Of a stretch of DNA of 64,000 bases, positions 34,057 to 43,865 are shown piece after piece (the stretch's first letter is position 1; the number at the start of each line of letters is the position of its first letter). Source of the stretch: Bradyrhizobium sp. WD16. GTDB lineage: Bacteria > Pseudomonadota > Alphaproteobacteria > Rhizobiales > Xanthobacteraceae. The position numbers were made by a program, and so were the translations under genes. The notes beneath the pieces were generated by a model. It was not told where the DNA came from, made no database searches, and saw only the letters and a program-made list of their open reading frames with translations. The stretch covers positions 2,480,001 through 2,544,000 of the forward strand of contig NZ_CP028908.1 in NCBI RefSeq assembly GCF_024181725.1, written 5' to 3'.

Positions 34057-35147
34057 TCTTCAGGGAACTGCGGCGATTCGTCGGGCAGGAGATGCTCCTT
34101 CACCACCAGGCCGACGATCAACATCGGCGAGGCGAGAACAGCGCCGATCGGGCCCCACAGCCAGGTCCAGAACGAAAATGCGATGAACACCGCCAGGGCG
34201 TTGAGTTCGAGACGCCGGCCGATGATGGTCGGCGTGACGAAGTGCCCTTCGAGGAAGGCGCTCACGGCGAACAGCGCGGCGGGCAGAAGGCCGGCGGTCA
34301 GGGACGGCGCCACAGCGATTCCGAGCACCACGAGGACCAGAAAGGTGACGATCGGGCCGATGATCGGGATGTAGTTCAGCGTTGCCGCGAGAGCGCCGAT
34401 CCCCGCCGGATTGGGCAGGCCGGTCGCTGCGCCGATCAGACCGGTGACGACGCCGATCCCGATATTGATCGCCGATACCGTCAGCAGATAGCTGCCGAGA
34501 CGCTCCTCGATGGCATTGAGGATGCGCAGTGAGCGCAACCGCTTGTCATGGGCAGAGGAGACGAGGATCAGGGAGCGGCGCAGGTCCGGCCAGCTCGCCA
34601 CGAACAGGACCAGGGTGACGATGAACAGCAGCAGTTCGGTGATCGTGGGCGTAACGAAGTCCACCGTCGGCTGCACCCATTCCAGCTTTGGCAGCGCCAG
34701 GGGTACGTCGGAGGGTGCGACGCCGAGCGCTGCCTGCAATTCGTGCCAGAGCGCAATCGGCCGGTCGAAGGCGTGCAGCTTGTCGCGTAGCTGCTCACCG
34801 ATCTGTGGCAGCTCCGAGCTCCATTGCAGCAGTGGGGCGGACAACAGGGCGGCGAGCACCGCGACGATGCCGAATGCGGCGCCGAAGGTCAGTGTCACCG
34901 ACAGGCTGCGCGGCAAGCCCAGGCGCTGCAGGACCGCCGCACCCGAAGACATCATCGTGCCGACGATGAAAGCGGCGGCTATCGGCATCAGCAGGGTTCG
35001 CGCGATGTAGAGAACCGCGACGATGGCGATGACGAGCAGGCCGATCAAGGCGAACGCGATCATCTCGGTGCGGCGGATGATCGGCGGCCCGCTCTCGGTG
35101 GACTCGTCCACCGGGGTCCCGACGCTGTGAAGGGGAATCTCGCGCAA
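34053..35147 (-). CDS. AI-2E family (TqsA/PerM-like) membrane protein
   Basis: 364 aa with about eight hydrophobic segments: an N-terminal pair (FALIGLLVIAIVAVLYIA; PIAAAFIVGTMMSSG), a central amphipathic region typical of the family, and the conserved C-terminal block IPIIGPIVTFLVLVVLG followed by EGHFVTPTIIGRRLELN. Family members include autoinducer-2 exporters and Na+/H+ antiporters, so the substrate is open. It lies 37 bases downstream of the DUF3309 gene and is probably transcribed from the same EcfG-type promoter. The stop codon is inside a palindromic repeat. Confidence 0.88.
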   Translation of the reverse strand: MREIPLHSVGTPVDESTESGPPIIRRTEMIAFALIGLLVIAIVAVLYIARTLLMPIAAAFIVGTMMSSGAAVLQRLGLPRSLSVTLTFGAAFGIVAVLAALLSAPLLQWSSELPQIGEQLRDKLHAFDRPIALWHELQAALGVAPSDVPLALPKLEWVQPTVDFVTPTITELLLFIVTLVLFVASWPDLRRSLILVSSAHDKRLRSLRILNAIEERLGSYLLTVSAINIGIGVVTGLIGAATGLPNPAGIGALAATLNYIPIIGPIVTFLVLVVLGIAVAPSLTAGLLPAALFAVSAFLEGHFVTPTIIGRRLELNALAVFIAFSFWTWLWGPIGAVLASPMLIVGLVVKEHLLPDESPQFPED

Positions 35148-35184
35148 CGCCGTATCCTCTCCGCCCGCGGATGCGGCGCCTGGC

Positions 35185-35343
35185 TCAGACCCGACCGAGC
35201 AGCAGCAGCACCAGCGCGATCACCAGAATCGTGGTGACGACGCCTGACGGGCCGTACCCCCATGACGCGCTGTAATTCCAGCGCGGCAGCACGCCGAGCA
35301 GAACGAGGATCAACACCACGATCAGGATTGCGCCGAGTGACAT
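35185..35343 (-). CDS. DUF3309 small membrane protein
   Basis: 52 aa from ATG 35343, preceded by GGGGGAGATGAAGCC. The sequence is two hydrophobic helices (ILIVVLILVLLGVLP; VVTTILVIALVLLLLG) joined by RWNYSASWGYGPSG, the typical DUF3309 pattern widespread in alphaproteobacteria. A longer in-frame reading from 35610 is not used because the EcfG-type promoter lies in between. Its role is unknown; the promoter suggests stress induction. Confidence 0.88.
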   Translation of the reverse strand: MSLGAILIVVLILVLLGVLPRWNYSASWGYGPSGVVTTILVIALVLLLLGRV

Positions 35344-35390
35344 GGCTTCATCTCCCCCTCGCCGATGCCGCATGATCGTTGCGCAGAAGA

Positions 35391-35416
35391 AACCATCCGG
35401 CCCCGGCGATTGTTCC
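35391..35416 (-). promoter_or_regulatory. EcfG-type promoter of DUF3309 and AI-2E genes
   Basis: On the minus strand, GGAAC (35416-35412), 17 bases, then GGTT (35394-35391), one mismatch from CGTT. It lies 48 bases before ATG 35343. Confidence 0.55.
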
Positions 35417-35506
35417 CTCCCGGGATCGTGATTGCCACGGCCATTGGCCTCGTGTGCGTCGAGTTCACTCCCCTGTGAGGCGCGCGCGTTCGCGGCCGTC
35501 AGCGCG

Positions 35507-35532
35507 GGAACTTTTTCGGTGGCGATGACGTT
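35507..35532 (+). promoter_or_regulatory. consensus EcfG promoter upstream of L,D-transpeptidase
   Basis: GGAAC at 35507-35511, 17 bases, then CGTT at 35529-35532 is an exact match. The first good start codon is ATG 35732, leaving about 190 bases of leader in which I see no convincing ORF. Confidence 0.6.
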
Positions 35533-35731
35533 GTTTACCGCGTTCAACAAACGTGGCCCTACGATGGTGTGGCAATTCGGGAATTCTGTCCCGGTATTGC
35601 TGGTTCTCAACGGAAACGCTGAACCAAACCTGTGTTGGGATCACAGATTTTGTGTGTCCTTCGAGTTACGAAGTTCGCTCGAGATGGACAGCAAGCTCAG
35701 GCGAACTTCGGATTCACGAAAGGGCGGGGAC

Positions 35732-36499
35732 ATGACCCGGTCGCTTGTTCGACGGTGCTTGCGCGTGCGCGCCCGGCTGGGCATTGCAGCCGCTGCGGTC
35801 TTCACCCCGCTTGTTTTTGCTCCGGTCGGCGCTTCGGCGCAGGTGCTGGGCTACGCCGCGGCGGCTCGGGCGCCGCTGTTTTCGGAGGGGGGCGTCGCCG
35901 CGCCGGGGGCAGGCCTGGCGGACGATGAAGGTGCGGTGCTGCCGTCGAGGCTGCGACGGCAGGTCGTCGACTACCCGACCCGTGAGGCGTCAGGGACCAT
36001 CATCATCGATACACCGAACACGGCGCTCTACTACGTTCTCGGCAACAATCGCGCCATTCGTTACGGCGTTGGCGTCGGTCGCGAGGGCTTCACCTGGTCC
36101 GGCACCGAAACCATCAGTCACAAGGCCGAATGGCCCGACTGGCACCCCCCGGCGGAGATGATCGCGCGCCAGCCCTACCTGCCTCGCTTCATGGCCGGCG
36201 GGCCGGGGAATCCGCTCGGCGCCCGCGCCATCTATCTCGGCTCCAGCGTGTATCGCATCCACGGCACCAACGATCCGTCGACGATCGGAAAATTCGTCTC
36301 CAGCGGCTGCATCCGCATGACCAATGCTGATGTCGAGGATCTCTTCAGGCGGGTCGGGATCGGCACCAAGGTGGTGGTGCTGCCTAAATCGGCAGGGCGG
36401 TTCGAGGCGCATCGCGGACATCCGGCGCAGAGCAGGGCCGAAGCGGTGGCATTGCGGCGTCAGACCGCTCGGCTCGCGGTCCCCGCCGCTGCCGATTGA
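35732..36499 (+). CDS. L,D-transpeptidase (YkuD domain)
   Basis: 255 aa from ATG 35732 (RBS GGGCGGGGA). It has a signal peptide (LGIAAAAVFTPLVFAPVGASA) and a YkuD catalytic domain from about residue 85: TIIIDTPNTALYYVLGN, YGVGVGREGFTWSGTE, then YRIHGTNDPSTIGKFVSSG and CIRM, which contain the catalytic His and Cys. It cross-links peptidoglycan 3-3 or attaches proteins to it in the periplasm. The consensus EcfG promoter upstream suggests envelope reinforcement under stress. The DUF2865 gene follows by 14 bases. Confidence 0.9.
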   Translation: MTRSLVRRCLRVRARLGIAAAAVFTPLVFAPVGASAQVLGYAAAARAPLFSEGGVAAPGAGLADDEGAVLPSRLRRQVVDYPTREASGTIIIDTPNTALYYVLGNNRAIRYGVGVGREGFTWSGTETISHKAEWPDWHPPAEMIARQPYLPRFMAGGPGNPLGARAIYLGSSVYRIHGTNDPSTIGKFVSSGCIRMTNADVEDLFRRVGIGTKVVVLPKSAGRFEAHRGHPAQSRAEAVALRRQTARLAVPAAAD

Positions 36500-36513
36500 G
36501 GCGTGGTCGGACC

Positions 36514-37161
36514 ATGTTCGAGAGTGAGCGGCGCCGGGCTCTGAGAGGCGCGAAATCCGCAACGGTGCTGGCGCTGCTGGCCGGCACCAGTGTTTTGCCG
36601 GCCCGGGCCCAGGACTTTTTCTCGACCTTGTTCGGCGTCTTCGCTCCGCAGTCGATGGTCCGCCCGGCGCCGGCGCCCGCCGGCTTTCCCGGAGACGGCT
36701 CCCCGGCGGCAGGTCCGCGATCGATCAATGCGACGCCGGTCGCCTATTGCGTTCGGACCTGCGACGGCTTCAGTTTTCCGGTACCGGTTGCCGACGGCGA
36801 AAGCCGCGCCGCGCTCTGCAGCAAGTTCTGCCCGGCCGGTGGCACCAGGGTTTTCTATGGCAGCGGCATTGATGATGCCGCAACGTCGTCCGGCCGCCCC
36901 TACACTGATCTGCCCAATGCTTTCCGCTACCGCAAGGAAGTCGTTGCAGGCTGTACCTGCAACGGCAAGGACGCATTCGGGCTTGCGAGGATCGACATTG
37001 CGGACGACAAGACGCTGCGCAAAGGCGACATCGTCGTCGGTAAGGATGGGCTGAGGGTCGCTGCCGGCCGCGACGAAGACGGCCGCATGGCGAAGTTCAG
37101 CCCCGCTTCGCCGGCGCTGCGCGCCAAATTCGCTCGTGTGCCAATCGTCGCTGCGGAATAG
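36514..37161 (+). CDS. DUF2865 exported protein
   Basis: 215 aa from ATG 36514. The N-terminus is signal-like (SATVLALLAGTSVLPARAQ). The conserved part reads PVAYCVRTCDGFSFPVP, ALCSKFCPAGGTRVFYGSG and VVAGCTCNGKDAFGLA, with six cysteines in three pairs that probably form disulfides in the periplasm. This is the DUF2865 pattern of Rhizobiales. It is downstream of the L,D-transpeptidase, and a shared cell-envelope role is possible but unproven. Confidence 0.85.
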   Translation: MFESERRRALRGAKSATVLALLAGTSVLPARAQDFFSTLFGVFAPQSMVRPAPAPAGFPGDGSPAAGPRSINATPVAYCVRTCDGFSFPVPVADGESRAALCSKFCPAGGTRVFYGSGIDDAATSSGRPYTDLPNAFRYRKEVVAGCTCNGKDAFGLARIDIADDKTLRKGDIVVGKDGLRVAAGRDEDGRMAKFSPASPALRAKFARVPIVAAE

Positions 37162-37215
37162 CCGATCGTTTCAGGCGAGCTACCGCGAAGCGATGCGGCG
37201 CAGGCGATGCGCGGC

Positions 37216-39309
37216 TCATGCCGCCCGGATATTGCCGAGGAATTCGCTGACCTCGCCGCGCAGCTGAATGGCGTGCTGCTCGAGCGTTTCGGCGGCGGTA
37301 CGAACATTGTGTGCCGCCGAGCCGGTCGCCTCGGCGCCGGCGCTGACTCCGGTGATATTTTCGGCTGCGGCGCGGGTGCCCTGGGCCGCCGCCTGGGTGT
37401 TGCGCGAGATCTCCTCGGTCGCGGCGCCCTGCTCCTCGACCGCTGCGGCGATGGCGGTCGCCACCTCGCTGACCTCGGCAATGGTGCCGCCGATCGCCCT
37501 GATCGCTTCCATGGCTTCACCGGCGACGTTCTGCACGGCGACGATCTGTTGCGAGATTTCCTCGGTCGCCTTGGCCGTCTGGTTCGCCAGTGATTTCACT
37601 TCGGAGGCGACCACGGAGAAGCCCTTGCCGGATTCGCCGGCCCGGGCCGCCTCGATGGTGGCGTTCAGCGCGAGCAGGTTGGTCTGAGTGGCGATGCTGT
37701 TGATGAGATCGACCACCTCGCCGATCCGGGCGGCGCTCTGGGCGAGCCCCTGCACCGTACTGTCGGTCGCGCGCGCCTGAGCCACGGCCCGCGCGGCAAT
37801 GTCGGCGGCATGGGTGACCTGGCGGGAGATGTCGTTGATCGAGCTCGACAGCTCCTCGGATGCGGAGGCGACGCTCTGGACGTTGGCCGAGGCGTTCCCC
37901 GAGGCGCGGACCGCCTGCTGAACCTGCGAGGTCGTCCGTTCGGAGACGTCGGACATGCCGCTCGAGGTCTCGCCCATCTGGCGCGAGGCTTCGCCGAGCG
38001 CGCTCAAGGTCTCGCGCATCCGCTCTTCGAAGCGGGCGATGTGACGCTCGACGGCCTGCTGGCGCGCCGCCGCCGCCGCCGTACGGTTGGTCTCCTCAAC
38101 CTCCATGCGACGCTTCTCGACGGCATTCTGGCGGAAGGTCACGAGGGCGCCGGCCAGCGATCCGATTTCGTCCCGCCGCCCCGCACATGGAACCTCTGCA
38201 GCGAGATCGCCGCCGGCGACCTTGAGCATGGCGTCACGGATCGCATGCAGCGGCCTGATCACGTGGCCGCGGATCGCGGCCATGCTGAGGCCGGCGAGCG
38301 CGATCGCGCCGAACAGCAGCGCGAGTTCTCCCGCGAGCTGCCGGGCGGCCGATGATTGGCCCGCCGCGGCATGGTCCCTGGCGTTGTCGAGTGCCGTCTC
38401 GGCCAGAACGACCGCGCTCGCCATCTTGTCCGCTGAGAACGGGCTCCACTCGGTGCCGGGCATTTCCGGTTTGTCGCCGGCCACCAGTGCCTTGATCAGA
38501 CGGTCACGCAGCGAGGTATATTGCGGGTCGAAATAGCTCGCCTTCGCCTGGGCCAGAGCCGTGCCGATGGCCGGGGGAAGGTCCGCCGCCGAGCCGAGCG
38601 AAGCTAAAGCGGCCCCCTCGGCTTGAATGCCGCCGACGAGCTTCAGATAGGTCTGCATGGCGTCGGGCGGCAGCGGTTGGCCGGCGAGCCCCAGCGACAC
38701 GATCAGCGAGGCTTCGCCGGCGGTGTTGCGCAACAGCCAAGCGGCCTGTTTGACGTTGAAGAGATGGTCGACGATCGGGTCGGCGCGAGCGATCTCCGCG
38801 CCGATACGCTCGGAGAGTTGTTCGAGACTTTTCAGCAGCGCCTCGTCGGAATCGCGATAATCCTTGACGAGGTCAGCCTGTCGCGAGGCCTTCGGCTTGT
38901 GCAGGGCTTCCCAGCTGGTCGCCTGCAGCGTTTTGACCTTTTCGAAATTACGATTGAGTTCGGAGAGCAGCGTCTCGCGTCCGGCGAAATCGAATTGGGA
39001 TGACAGGGCGATCGCATTCGCTCCCGAGGTCATCTCGATATTCTGAATCCGCTGGAGATAGCCCGCGGTATCGGCCGCGACAGTCGTCTCGCTGTTGAGC
39101 TCGCGCACCATCGCGCTGCGCTCGACCCGCAGATTGTGCATGGCCTTGAAGGCATTGGCCGCGATATCCGATGCCAGGTGGATCCGGTTGGCGGAGCGAA
39201 GCTGCTTCCAGGACGTCCAGGCGCCGACGGACAATAGGACCACGAGGCCGCAGGCCATCAGCGCGATGACGGATGTCAACAGCGCCGTCACACTCATACG
39301 ATTCAGCAT
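37216..39309 (-). CDS. methyl-accepting chemotaxis protein
   Basis: 697-aa chemoreceptor. One helix is at about residues 8-30, followed by a large helical periplasmic sensor domain (to about 325), a second helix ([16 protein letters not shown]), HAMP, and a cytoplasmic signalling coiled coil. The hairpin tip is [29 protein letters not shown]-like (near residue 560), matching the CheA/CheW-binding region. The ligand is unknown. It is convergent with the DUF2865 gene. Confidence 0.94.
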   Translation of the reverse strand: MLNRMSVTALLTSVIALMACGLVVLLSVGAWTSWKQLRSANRIHLASDIAANAFKAMHNLRVERSAMVRELNSETTVAADTAGYLQRIQNIEMTSGANAIALSSQFDFAGRETLLSELNRNFEKVKTLQATSWEALHKPKASRQADLVKDYRDSDEALLKSLEQLSERIGAEIARADPIVDHLFNVKQAAWLLRNTAGEASLIVSLGLAGQPLPPDAMQTYLKLVGGIQAEGAALASLGSAADLPPAIGTALAQAKASYFDPQYTSLRDRLIKALVAGDKPEMPGTEWSPFSADKMASAVVLAETALDNARDHAAAGQSSAARQLAGELALLFGAIALAGLSMAAIRGHVIRPLHAIRDAMLKVAGGDLAAEVPCAGRRDEIGSLAGALVTFRQNAVEKRRMEVEETNRTAAAAARQQAVERHIARFEERMRETLSALGEASRQMGETSSGMSDVSERTTSQVQQAVRASGNASANVQSVASASEELSSSINDISRQVTHAADIAARAVAQARATDSTVQGLAQSAARIGEVVDLINSIATQTNLLALNATIEAARAGESGKGFSVVASEVKSLANQTAKATEEISQQIVAVQNVAGEAMEAIRAIGGTIAEVSEVATAIAAAVEEQGAATEEISRNTQAAAQGTRAAAENITGVSAGAEATGSAAHNVRTAAETLEQHAIQLRGEVSEFLGNIRAA

Positions 39310-39503
39310 CGGTTTCTAAGTCCCCGCCCCTTCGAAAGTCCCCTCTGACCATAGTTGATATTGGTTAACGGCGACCAAACCCGGGCGATTCTCGCCGGCG
39401 GGGAGCCTGAGCCGGAATCCCACGTTGCACGTCGGGTTCATCGATCCGAGGACAATCGATGTCGCTGCTGCGGCCCCTGATCGTCTGCAGCGACGGCGCA
39501 ACG

Positions 39504-39536
39504 AAAAAGCCCCGGCCGAAGCCAGGGCTTTCTTTC
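39504..39536. terminator. intrinsic terminator hairpin, target of the group II intron
   Basis: AAAGCCCCGGC, loop CGAA, GCCAGGGCTTT forms an 11-bp stem with one mismatch, followed by CTTTCT on the plus strand and TTTTTCGTT on the minus strand. The minus-strand reading would originally have ended glcB transcription. The intron begins three bases after the T-rich tract. Confidence 0.75.
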
Positions 39537-39538
39537 TG

Positions 39539-41390
39539 GTGCGCCCAGCATGGGCGCCCTCTTATGGGTGCAAGTCCCATCGTGAGTTGATCACAACGAG
39601 CGAAGCGAAGCGCAACCGCATGAGGGCGACCGAGTGTGGGGAGGAAGCGTGGAGCGAAGCTGCGGGCCGATGAATAAGAAGCGGATAGAAGGCGTTGCCG
39701 ACCAGGGCGAGCGGGCCAGTAATCGCGAAGCTCTCGTGATCAAGGGGAAGCGGCGTAGATCCGGCGGTCGTGCAGTGAAGGAGTGCGTTCTTACCTGGGG
39801 AGGTCTCGCCTCATGCCCGAAAGGGCGACGGTGTCGAGCCGGAGCGAGAAGTCAGCCGAGGTCGTAGTAGCCGGTGGGAAGGCTGCGAAGCCGTCCCGCA
39901 GGCGAAGGGCCGAACGAGAGGGAGTGTTCGAGGCCATGTCGATGTGGCGAGCATTGCATCAGATGCCTGCGCAAGCAGGGCGGTCCGGGGTAGGACGCGG
40001 TGAAGCCGCGTGTGGCTCGGGCAGCGATGAAGCTCGTCGCCCGCGGCATGAACCGAAGGGCACAGGGTCGGCGCTGCTTTTGGCGGCTCTGGCGAGAGAG
40101 AACCTGCAACGGGCGTGGAAGCGGGTGCGGGCCAACAAAGGCGTAGCCGGTGTGGACGGTCTGGACATTGACCAGACCGCCGCGCAGCTGCGTACGGCGT
40201 GGCCGGCGATCCGCGAGCAACTGTTGTCGGGGGCGTACCGGCCCAGTCCGGTGCGACGGGTGGCGATCCCCAAGCCCGAGGGCGGCGAGCGTGAGCTCGG
40301 CATCCCGACGGTGACGGATCGTCTGATCCAGCAGGCGCTGCTGCAAGTGCTGCAGCCCATTCTTGATCCGACCTTCAGCGAGCACAGCTACGGCTTCCGG
40401 CCGGGCCGAAGCGCGCATGACGCCGTCCTTGCGGCGCAGTCATACGTGCAATCGGGCCGCCGGATCGTGGTGGACGTCGACCTGGAAAAGTTCTTTGACC
40501 GGGTCGATCACGACATCCTCATCGACCGCCTTCAGAAACGGATCGGGGACACCGGGGTCATCCGGCTGATCCGGGCGTATCTGAACAGCGGGATCATGGG
40601 CGATGGCGTGGTCCGGAAGCGAACGATGGGGACGCCGCAAGGCGGGCCGCTATCGCCGCTGCTGGCCAACGTTCTGCTCGATGAAGTGGACAAGGCGCTG
40701 GAACGTCGGGGCCATTGCTTCGTGCGCTACGCCGACGATGCGAACGTCTACGTTCGCAGCCGCCGGGCGGGTGACCGGGTGATGGCGCTGCTTCGGCGGC
40801 TCTACGGCAAGCTGCACTTGACGGTCAACGAGACCAAAAGCACAGTGGCCAGCGTGTTTGGTCGCAAGTTCCTGGGCTACAGCCTTTGGGTAGCCCCGGG
40901 CGGCGTGATCAAACGCAAGGTCGCCGACAAGCCGCTGAGGACGTTCAAGCAGCGCATCCGGCAACTGACCTGCCGCAGTGGCGGGCGCAGCATGCAGGAT
41001 GTGGTGGATCGTCTGCGGCCTTACATCCGGGGCTGGAAGGCGTACTTCCGGTTGGCGCAAACGCCGAAGGTCTGGCGCGAGCTCGATCAATGGCTGCGTC
41101 ACCGGCTGCGCGCCATCCAGCTCAAGCAGTGGAAGCGCGGTACGACCATGCACAGGGAACTGCTGGCGCTGGGAGCCAGGCCTGACGTTGCGCGAAAGGT
41201 GGCGGCGAACAGCCGTCGCTGGTGGCGCAACAGCGGCATGCTCCTCAACGCCGTGCTAACCCTGAACTGGTCGGACCGGTTGGGACTGCCCCGTCTCTCA
41301 TGACCTCAACTTCTCGAACCGCCCGGTGCGGACCCGCATGCCGGGTGGTGTGGCAGGGGAGCAACCCAAAAGGTCGCCCCCTATGCCGAT
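39539..41390 (+). mobile_element. group II intron, probably class C, inserted after a terminator
   Basis: The 5' end reads GTGCGCCCAGCATGGGCGCC (39539 onward), the standard GUGYG start. The 3' part has a domain V-like hairpin (about 41318-41355; AACCGCCCGG, GCGGACCCGC, CCGGGTGGT) and a domain VI region ending CTATGCCGAT at 41390. The encoded reverse transcriptase lacks an HNH endonuclease. Insertion directly downstream of an intrinsic terminator hairpin is the hallmark of class C introns. Boundaries are set from motifs and could be off by a base or two. Confidence 0.8.
39936..41303 (+). CDS. ltrA: group II intron reverse transcriptase/maturase
   Basis: 455 aa from ATG 39936 (RBS GAGAGGGAG); the open frame extends to 39783. 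RT domains 0-7 are present: AWKRVRANKGVAGVDG, RRVAIPKPEGGERELGIPTV, HSYGFRPGRSAHDA, IVVDVDLEKFFDRVDHD, GTPQGGPLSPLLANV and the catalytic FVRYADDANVYV. The thumb and GIIM maturase domain follow (FLGYSL, DVVDRLRPYIRGWKAYF, WLRHRLRAIQLKQWKR). No HNH domain follows. It splices and mobilises the host intron, and all catalytic residues look intact. Confidence 0.93.
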   Translation: MSMWRALHQMPAQAGRSGVGRGEAACGSGSDEARRPRHEPKGTGSALLLAALARENLQRAWKRVRANKGVAGVDGLDIDQTAAQLRTAWPAIREQLLSGAYRPSPVRRVAIPKPEGGERELGIPTVTDRLIQQALLQVLQPILDPTFSEHSYGFRPGRSAHDAVLAAQSYVQSGRRIVVDVDLEKFFDRVDHDILIDRLQKRIGDTGVIRLIRAYLNSGIMGDGVVRKRTMGTPQGGPLSPLLANVLLDEVDKALERRGHCFVRYADDANVYVRSRRAGDRVMALLRRLYGKLHLTVNETKSTVASVFGRKFLGYSLWVAPGGVIKRKVADKPLRTFKQRIRQLTCRSGGRSMQDVVDRLRPYIRGWKAYFRLAQTPKVWRELDQWLRHRLRAIQLKQWKRGTTMHRELLALGARPDVARKVAANSRRWWRNSGMLLNAVLTLNWSDRLGLPRLS

Positions 41391-41412
41391 TCTATGTCCT
41401 GAAGAGCTTGCC

Positions 41413-43572
41413 TCAGCCGGCCGCCTTGGCCTCCTTGCGGCGGGCATGCAGGATGAATTCGGTGTAGCCGTTGGGCTGCTCGCGGCCCTTGAACACCAGA
41501 TCGCACGCCGCCTTGAAGGCGACGCCGTCAAAGCCGGGCGCCATCGGCTTGTAGAGCGGATCGCCGGCGTTCTGGCGATCGACCACCGCGGCCATGCGCT
41601 TGAGCGATTCGGTCACCTGGTCCTTGGTGACGACGCCGTGGTGCAGCCAGTTGGCGAGGTGCTGGCTCGAGATCCGCAGCGTCGCGCGGTCCTCCATCAG
41701 GCCGACATCGTGGATGTCCGGCACCTTTGAGCAGCCGACGCCCTGGTCGATCCAGCGCACGACATAGCCGAGAATGCCCTGGCAGTTGTTGTCGATCTCC
41801 TGACGGACATCGTCCGGCGCCCAGTTCGACTGCGACACCGGGATGGTCAGGATGTCGGCCAGCTTGGCACGGGGCACCGCGGTCTTGATCTCCTGCTGAC
41901 GCTTGAGCACGTCGATCTGATGGTAATGGAGGGCGTGGAGCGTTGCGGCGGTGGGCGAGGGCACCCAGGCGGTGGTGGCGCCGGCCTGCGGATGGCCGAT
42001 CTTCTGCGCCAGCATGTCGGCCATCTTGTCGGGAGCGGCCCACATGCCTTTGCCGATCTGGGCATGACCCGGCAGGCCGTCGATCAGGCCCTTGTCGACG
42101 TTCCAGTCCTCGTAGGCCTTGATCCAGGGCTGCGCCTTCATGTCGTTCTTGCGGATCATCGGACCCGCTTCCATGGAGGTGTGGATCTCGTCGCCGGTGC
42201 GGTCGAGGAAGCCGGTATTGATGAAGACGACGCGCTCCGAGGCAGCCTGGATGCAGGCCTTGAGGTTGACGGTGGTGCGCCGCTCCTCGTCCATGATGCC
42301 GACCTTGAGGGTGTTCTTCGGCAAGCCGAGGATCTGCTCGACCCTGGAGAACAGATCGCAGGTCAGCGCCACCTCGTCGGGACCGTGCATCTTCGGCTTA
42401 ACGATATAGACCGAGCCGGTGCGGCTGTTGCGCGTGCCGGACAGGCCCTTGAGGTCGTGCATGGCGACGAGACCGGCGACCAGCGCGTCGAGGAAGCCTT
42501 CCGGAATCTGCGCGCCGGCGCTGTCGAGCACGGCGTCGGTATACATGTGATGGCCGACATTGCGCATCAGCAGCAGGCTGCGACCGTGCAGGCGGATCTC
42601 CTTGCCGTCGGGAGAGGTGTAGACGCGATCGGAGTTGAGCTTGCGCTGGAGCGTCTTGCCGCCCTTCTCGAAATCGGCCGAGAGCGTGCCGCTCATCAGT
42701 CCAAGCGTATTGCGATAGACGAGGACCTTGTCCTCGGCGTCAACTGCCGCGACGCTATCCTCCATGTCGAGAATGGTGCTGATGGCGGCCTCGATCACCA
42801 CGTCGGCGACGCCGGCGGGGTCGTCCTTGCCGATGGCATTGCTGCGGTCGATCGCGATCTCGATGTGCAGGCCGTTGTTGACGAGCAGGATCGCCGAGGG
42901 CGCGGCGGCATCGCCGCGATAACCGGCGAACTGCGCCGCATTCTTCAGCGCGGTCTTGCCGCCGGCCAGTGCCACCGAGAGCGCGCCACCGGCAACGCTG
43001 TAGGCTGTCGCGTCGGCATGGCTGCCGGAAGCGAGCGGCACGGCCTGATCCAGGAACGCCTTGGCCCTGGCGATCACCTTGGCGCCGCGCGCCTTGTCGT
43101 ATCCCTTGCCGCTTTCCGACGGATCATGCGGGATCACATCGGTGCCGTAGAAGGCGTCGTAGAGGCTGCCCCAGCGCGCGTTGGCGGCATTGAGCGAATA
43201 ACGGGCGTTGGTCAGCGGCACCACCAGCTGGGGGCCGCAGATCTTGCCGATCTCCTCGTCGACATTGGCGGTGGCGACCTCGGCGGTCGGCGGCTCGGGC
43301 CGCAGGTAGCCGATCTCCTGCAGGAATGCGGTATAGGCCTCGAGATCGAAAGGCTTGCCTTTGTTCGTGCGGTGCCAATCGTCGATCTTGGCCTGCAGCT
43401 TGTCGCGCAGGTCCAGCAGATCCTTGTTGCGCGGCCCGAGATCGCGGACGATCGCGGCGAGCCCGGCCCAGACCGCGTCCGGCGTCACCCCAGTACCGGG
43501 GGCGGCCTCCTTGGCGATGAAATCGGCGAGAGGCGCTGCAATTTTCAGTCCGCTGGCTTCAATGCGCTTCAT
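41413..43572 (-). CDS. glcB: malate synthase G
   Basis: 719 aa, cytoplasmic. It condenses glyoxylate and acetyl-CoA into malate, the second step of the glyoxylate bypass. The length and sequence ([73 protein letters not shown]) identify the single-domain-extended G form. The gene is intact. Its own terminator is now 1.9 kb away because the group II intron sits between stop and hairpin. The 43573-43865 region upstream shows no other gene. Confidence 0.96.
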   Translation of the reverse strand: MKRIEASGLKIAAPLADFIAKEAAPGTGVTPDAVWAGLAAIVRDLGPRNKDLLDLRDKLQAKIDDWHRTNKGKPFDLEAYTAFLQEIGYLRPEPPTAEVATANVDEEIGKICGPQLVVPLTNARYSLNAANARWGSLYDAFYGTDVIPHDPSESGKGYDKARGAKVIARAKAFLDQAVPLASGSHADATAYSVAGGALSVALAGGKTALKNAAQFAGYRGDAAAPSAILLVNNGLHIEIAIDRSNAIGKDDPAGVADVVIEAAISTILDMEDSVAAVDAEDKVLVYRNTLGLMSGTLSADFEKGGKTLQRKLNSDRVYTSPDGKEIRLHGRSLLLMRNVGHHMYTDAVLDSAGAQIPEGFLDALVAGLVAMHDLKGLSGTRNSRTGSVYIVKPKMHGPDEVALTCDLFSRVEQILGLPKNTLKVGIMDEERRTTVNLKACIQAASERVVFINTGFLDRTGDEIHTSMEAGPMIRKNDMKAQPWIKAYEDWNVDKGLIDGLPGHAQIGKGMWAAPDKMADMLAQKIGHPQAGATTAWVPSPTAATLHALHYHQIDVLKRQQEIKTAVPRAKLADILTIPVSQSNWAPDDVRQEIDNNCQGILGYVVRWIDQGVGCSKVPDIHDVGLMEDRATLRISSQHLANWLHHGVVTKDQVTESLKRMAAVVDRQNAGDPLYKPMAPGFDGVAFKAACDLVFKGREQPNGYTEFILHARRKEAKAAG

Positions 43573-43865
43573 GATTTTGTCTCACGGAAAAAGAGGTCGG
43601 GTGGACGGTCCTGCGACCACCAGAACAGATGGGGGCGCCGCACCGTTCGAAGGACCGTCCGAAGCCGCCCGGTCCGGCGACAGAGCCGCAAAACCGCGCT
43701 TTATCAACATCTTGCGCACATCTTGAAGGGCCGTTGCCGGCACATCATCGATGAATTTGATGGCCTGGCGGAACGGGCGCTGTCGGCGGATGCGAACTAG
43801 TCCTGGCGGTTTTTAGCGCCAAAGGCCGGGCAAAGAGAAGGGCTTTTCGCCGCAGCGCGGCGAGG

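Noticed and set aside
41920-43800. 626-aa open frame antisense to glcB
   Set aside because: Shadow of malate synthase G; composition is typical of antisense frames.
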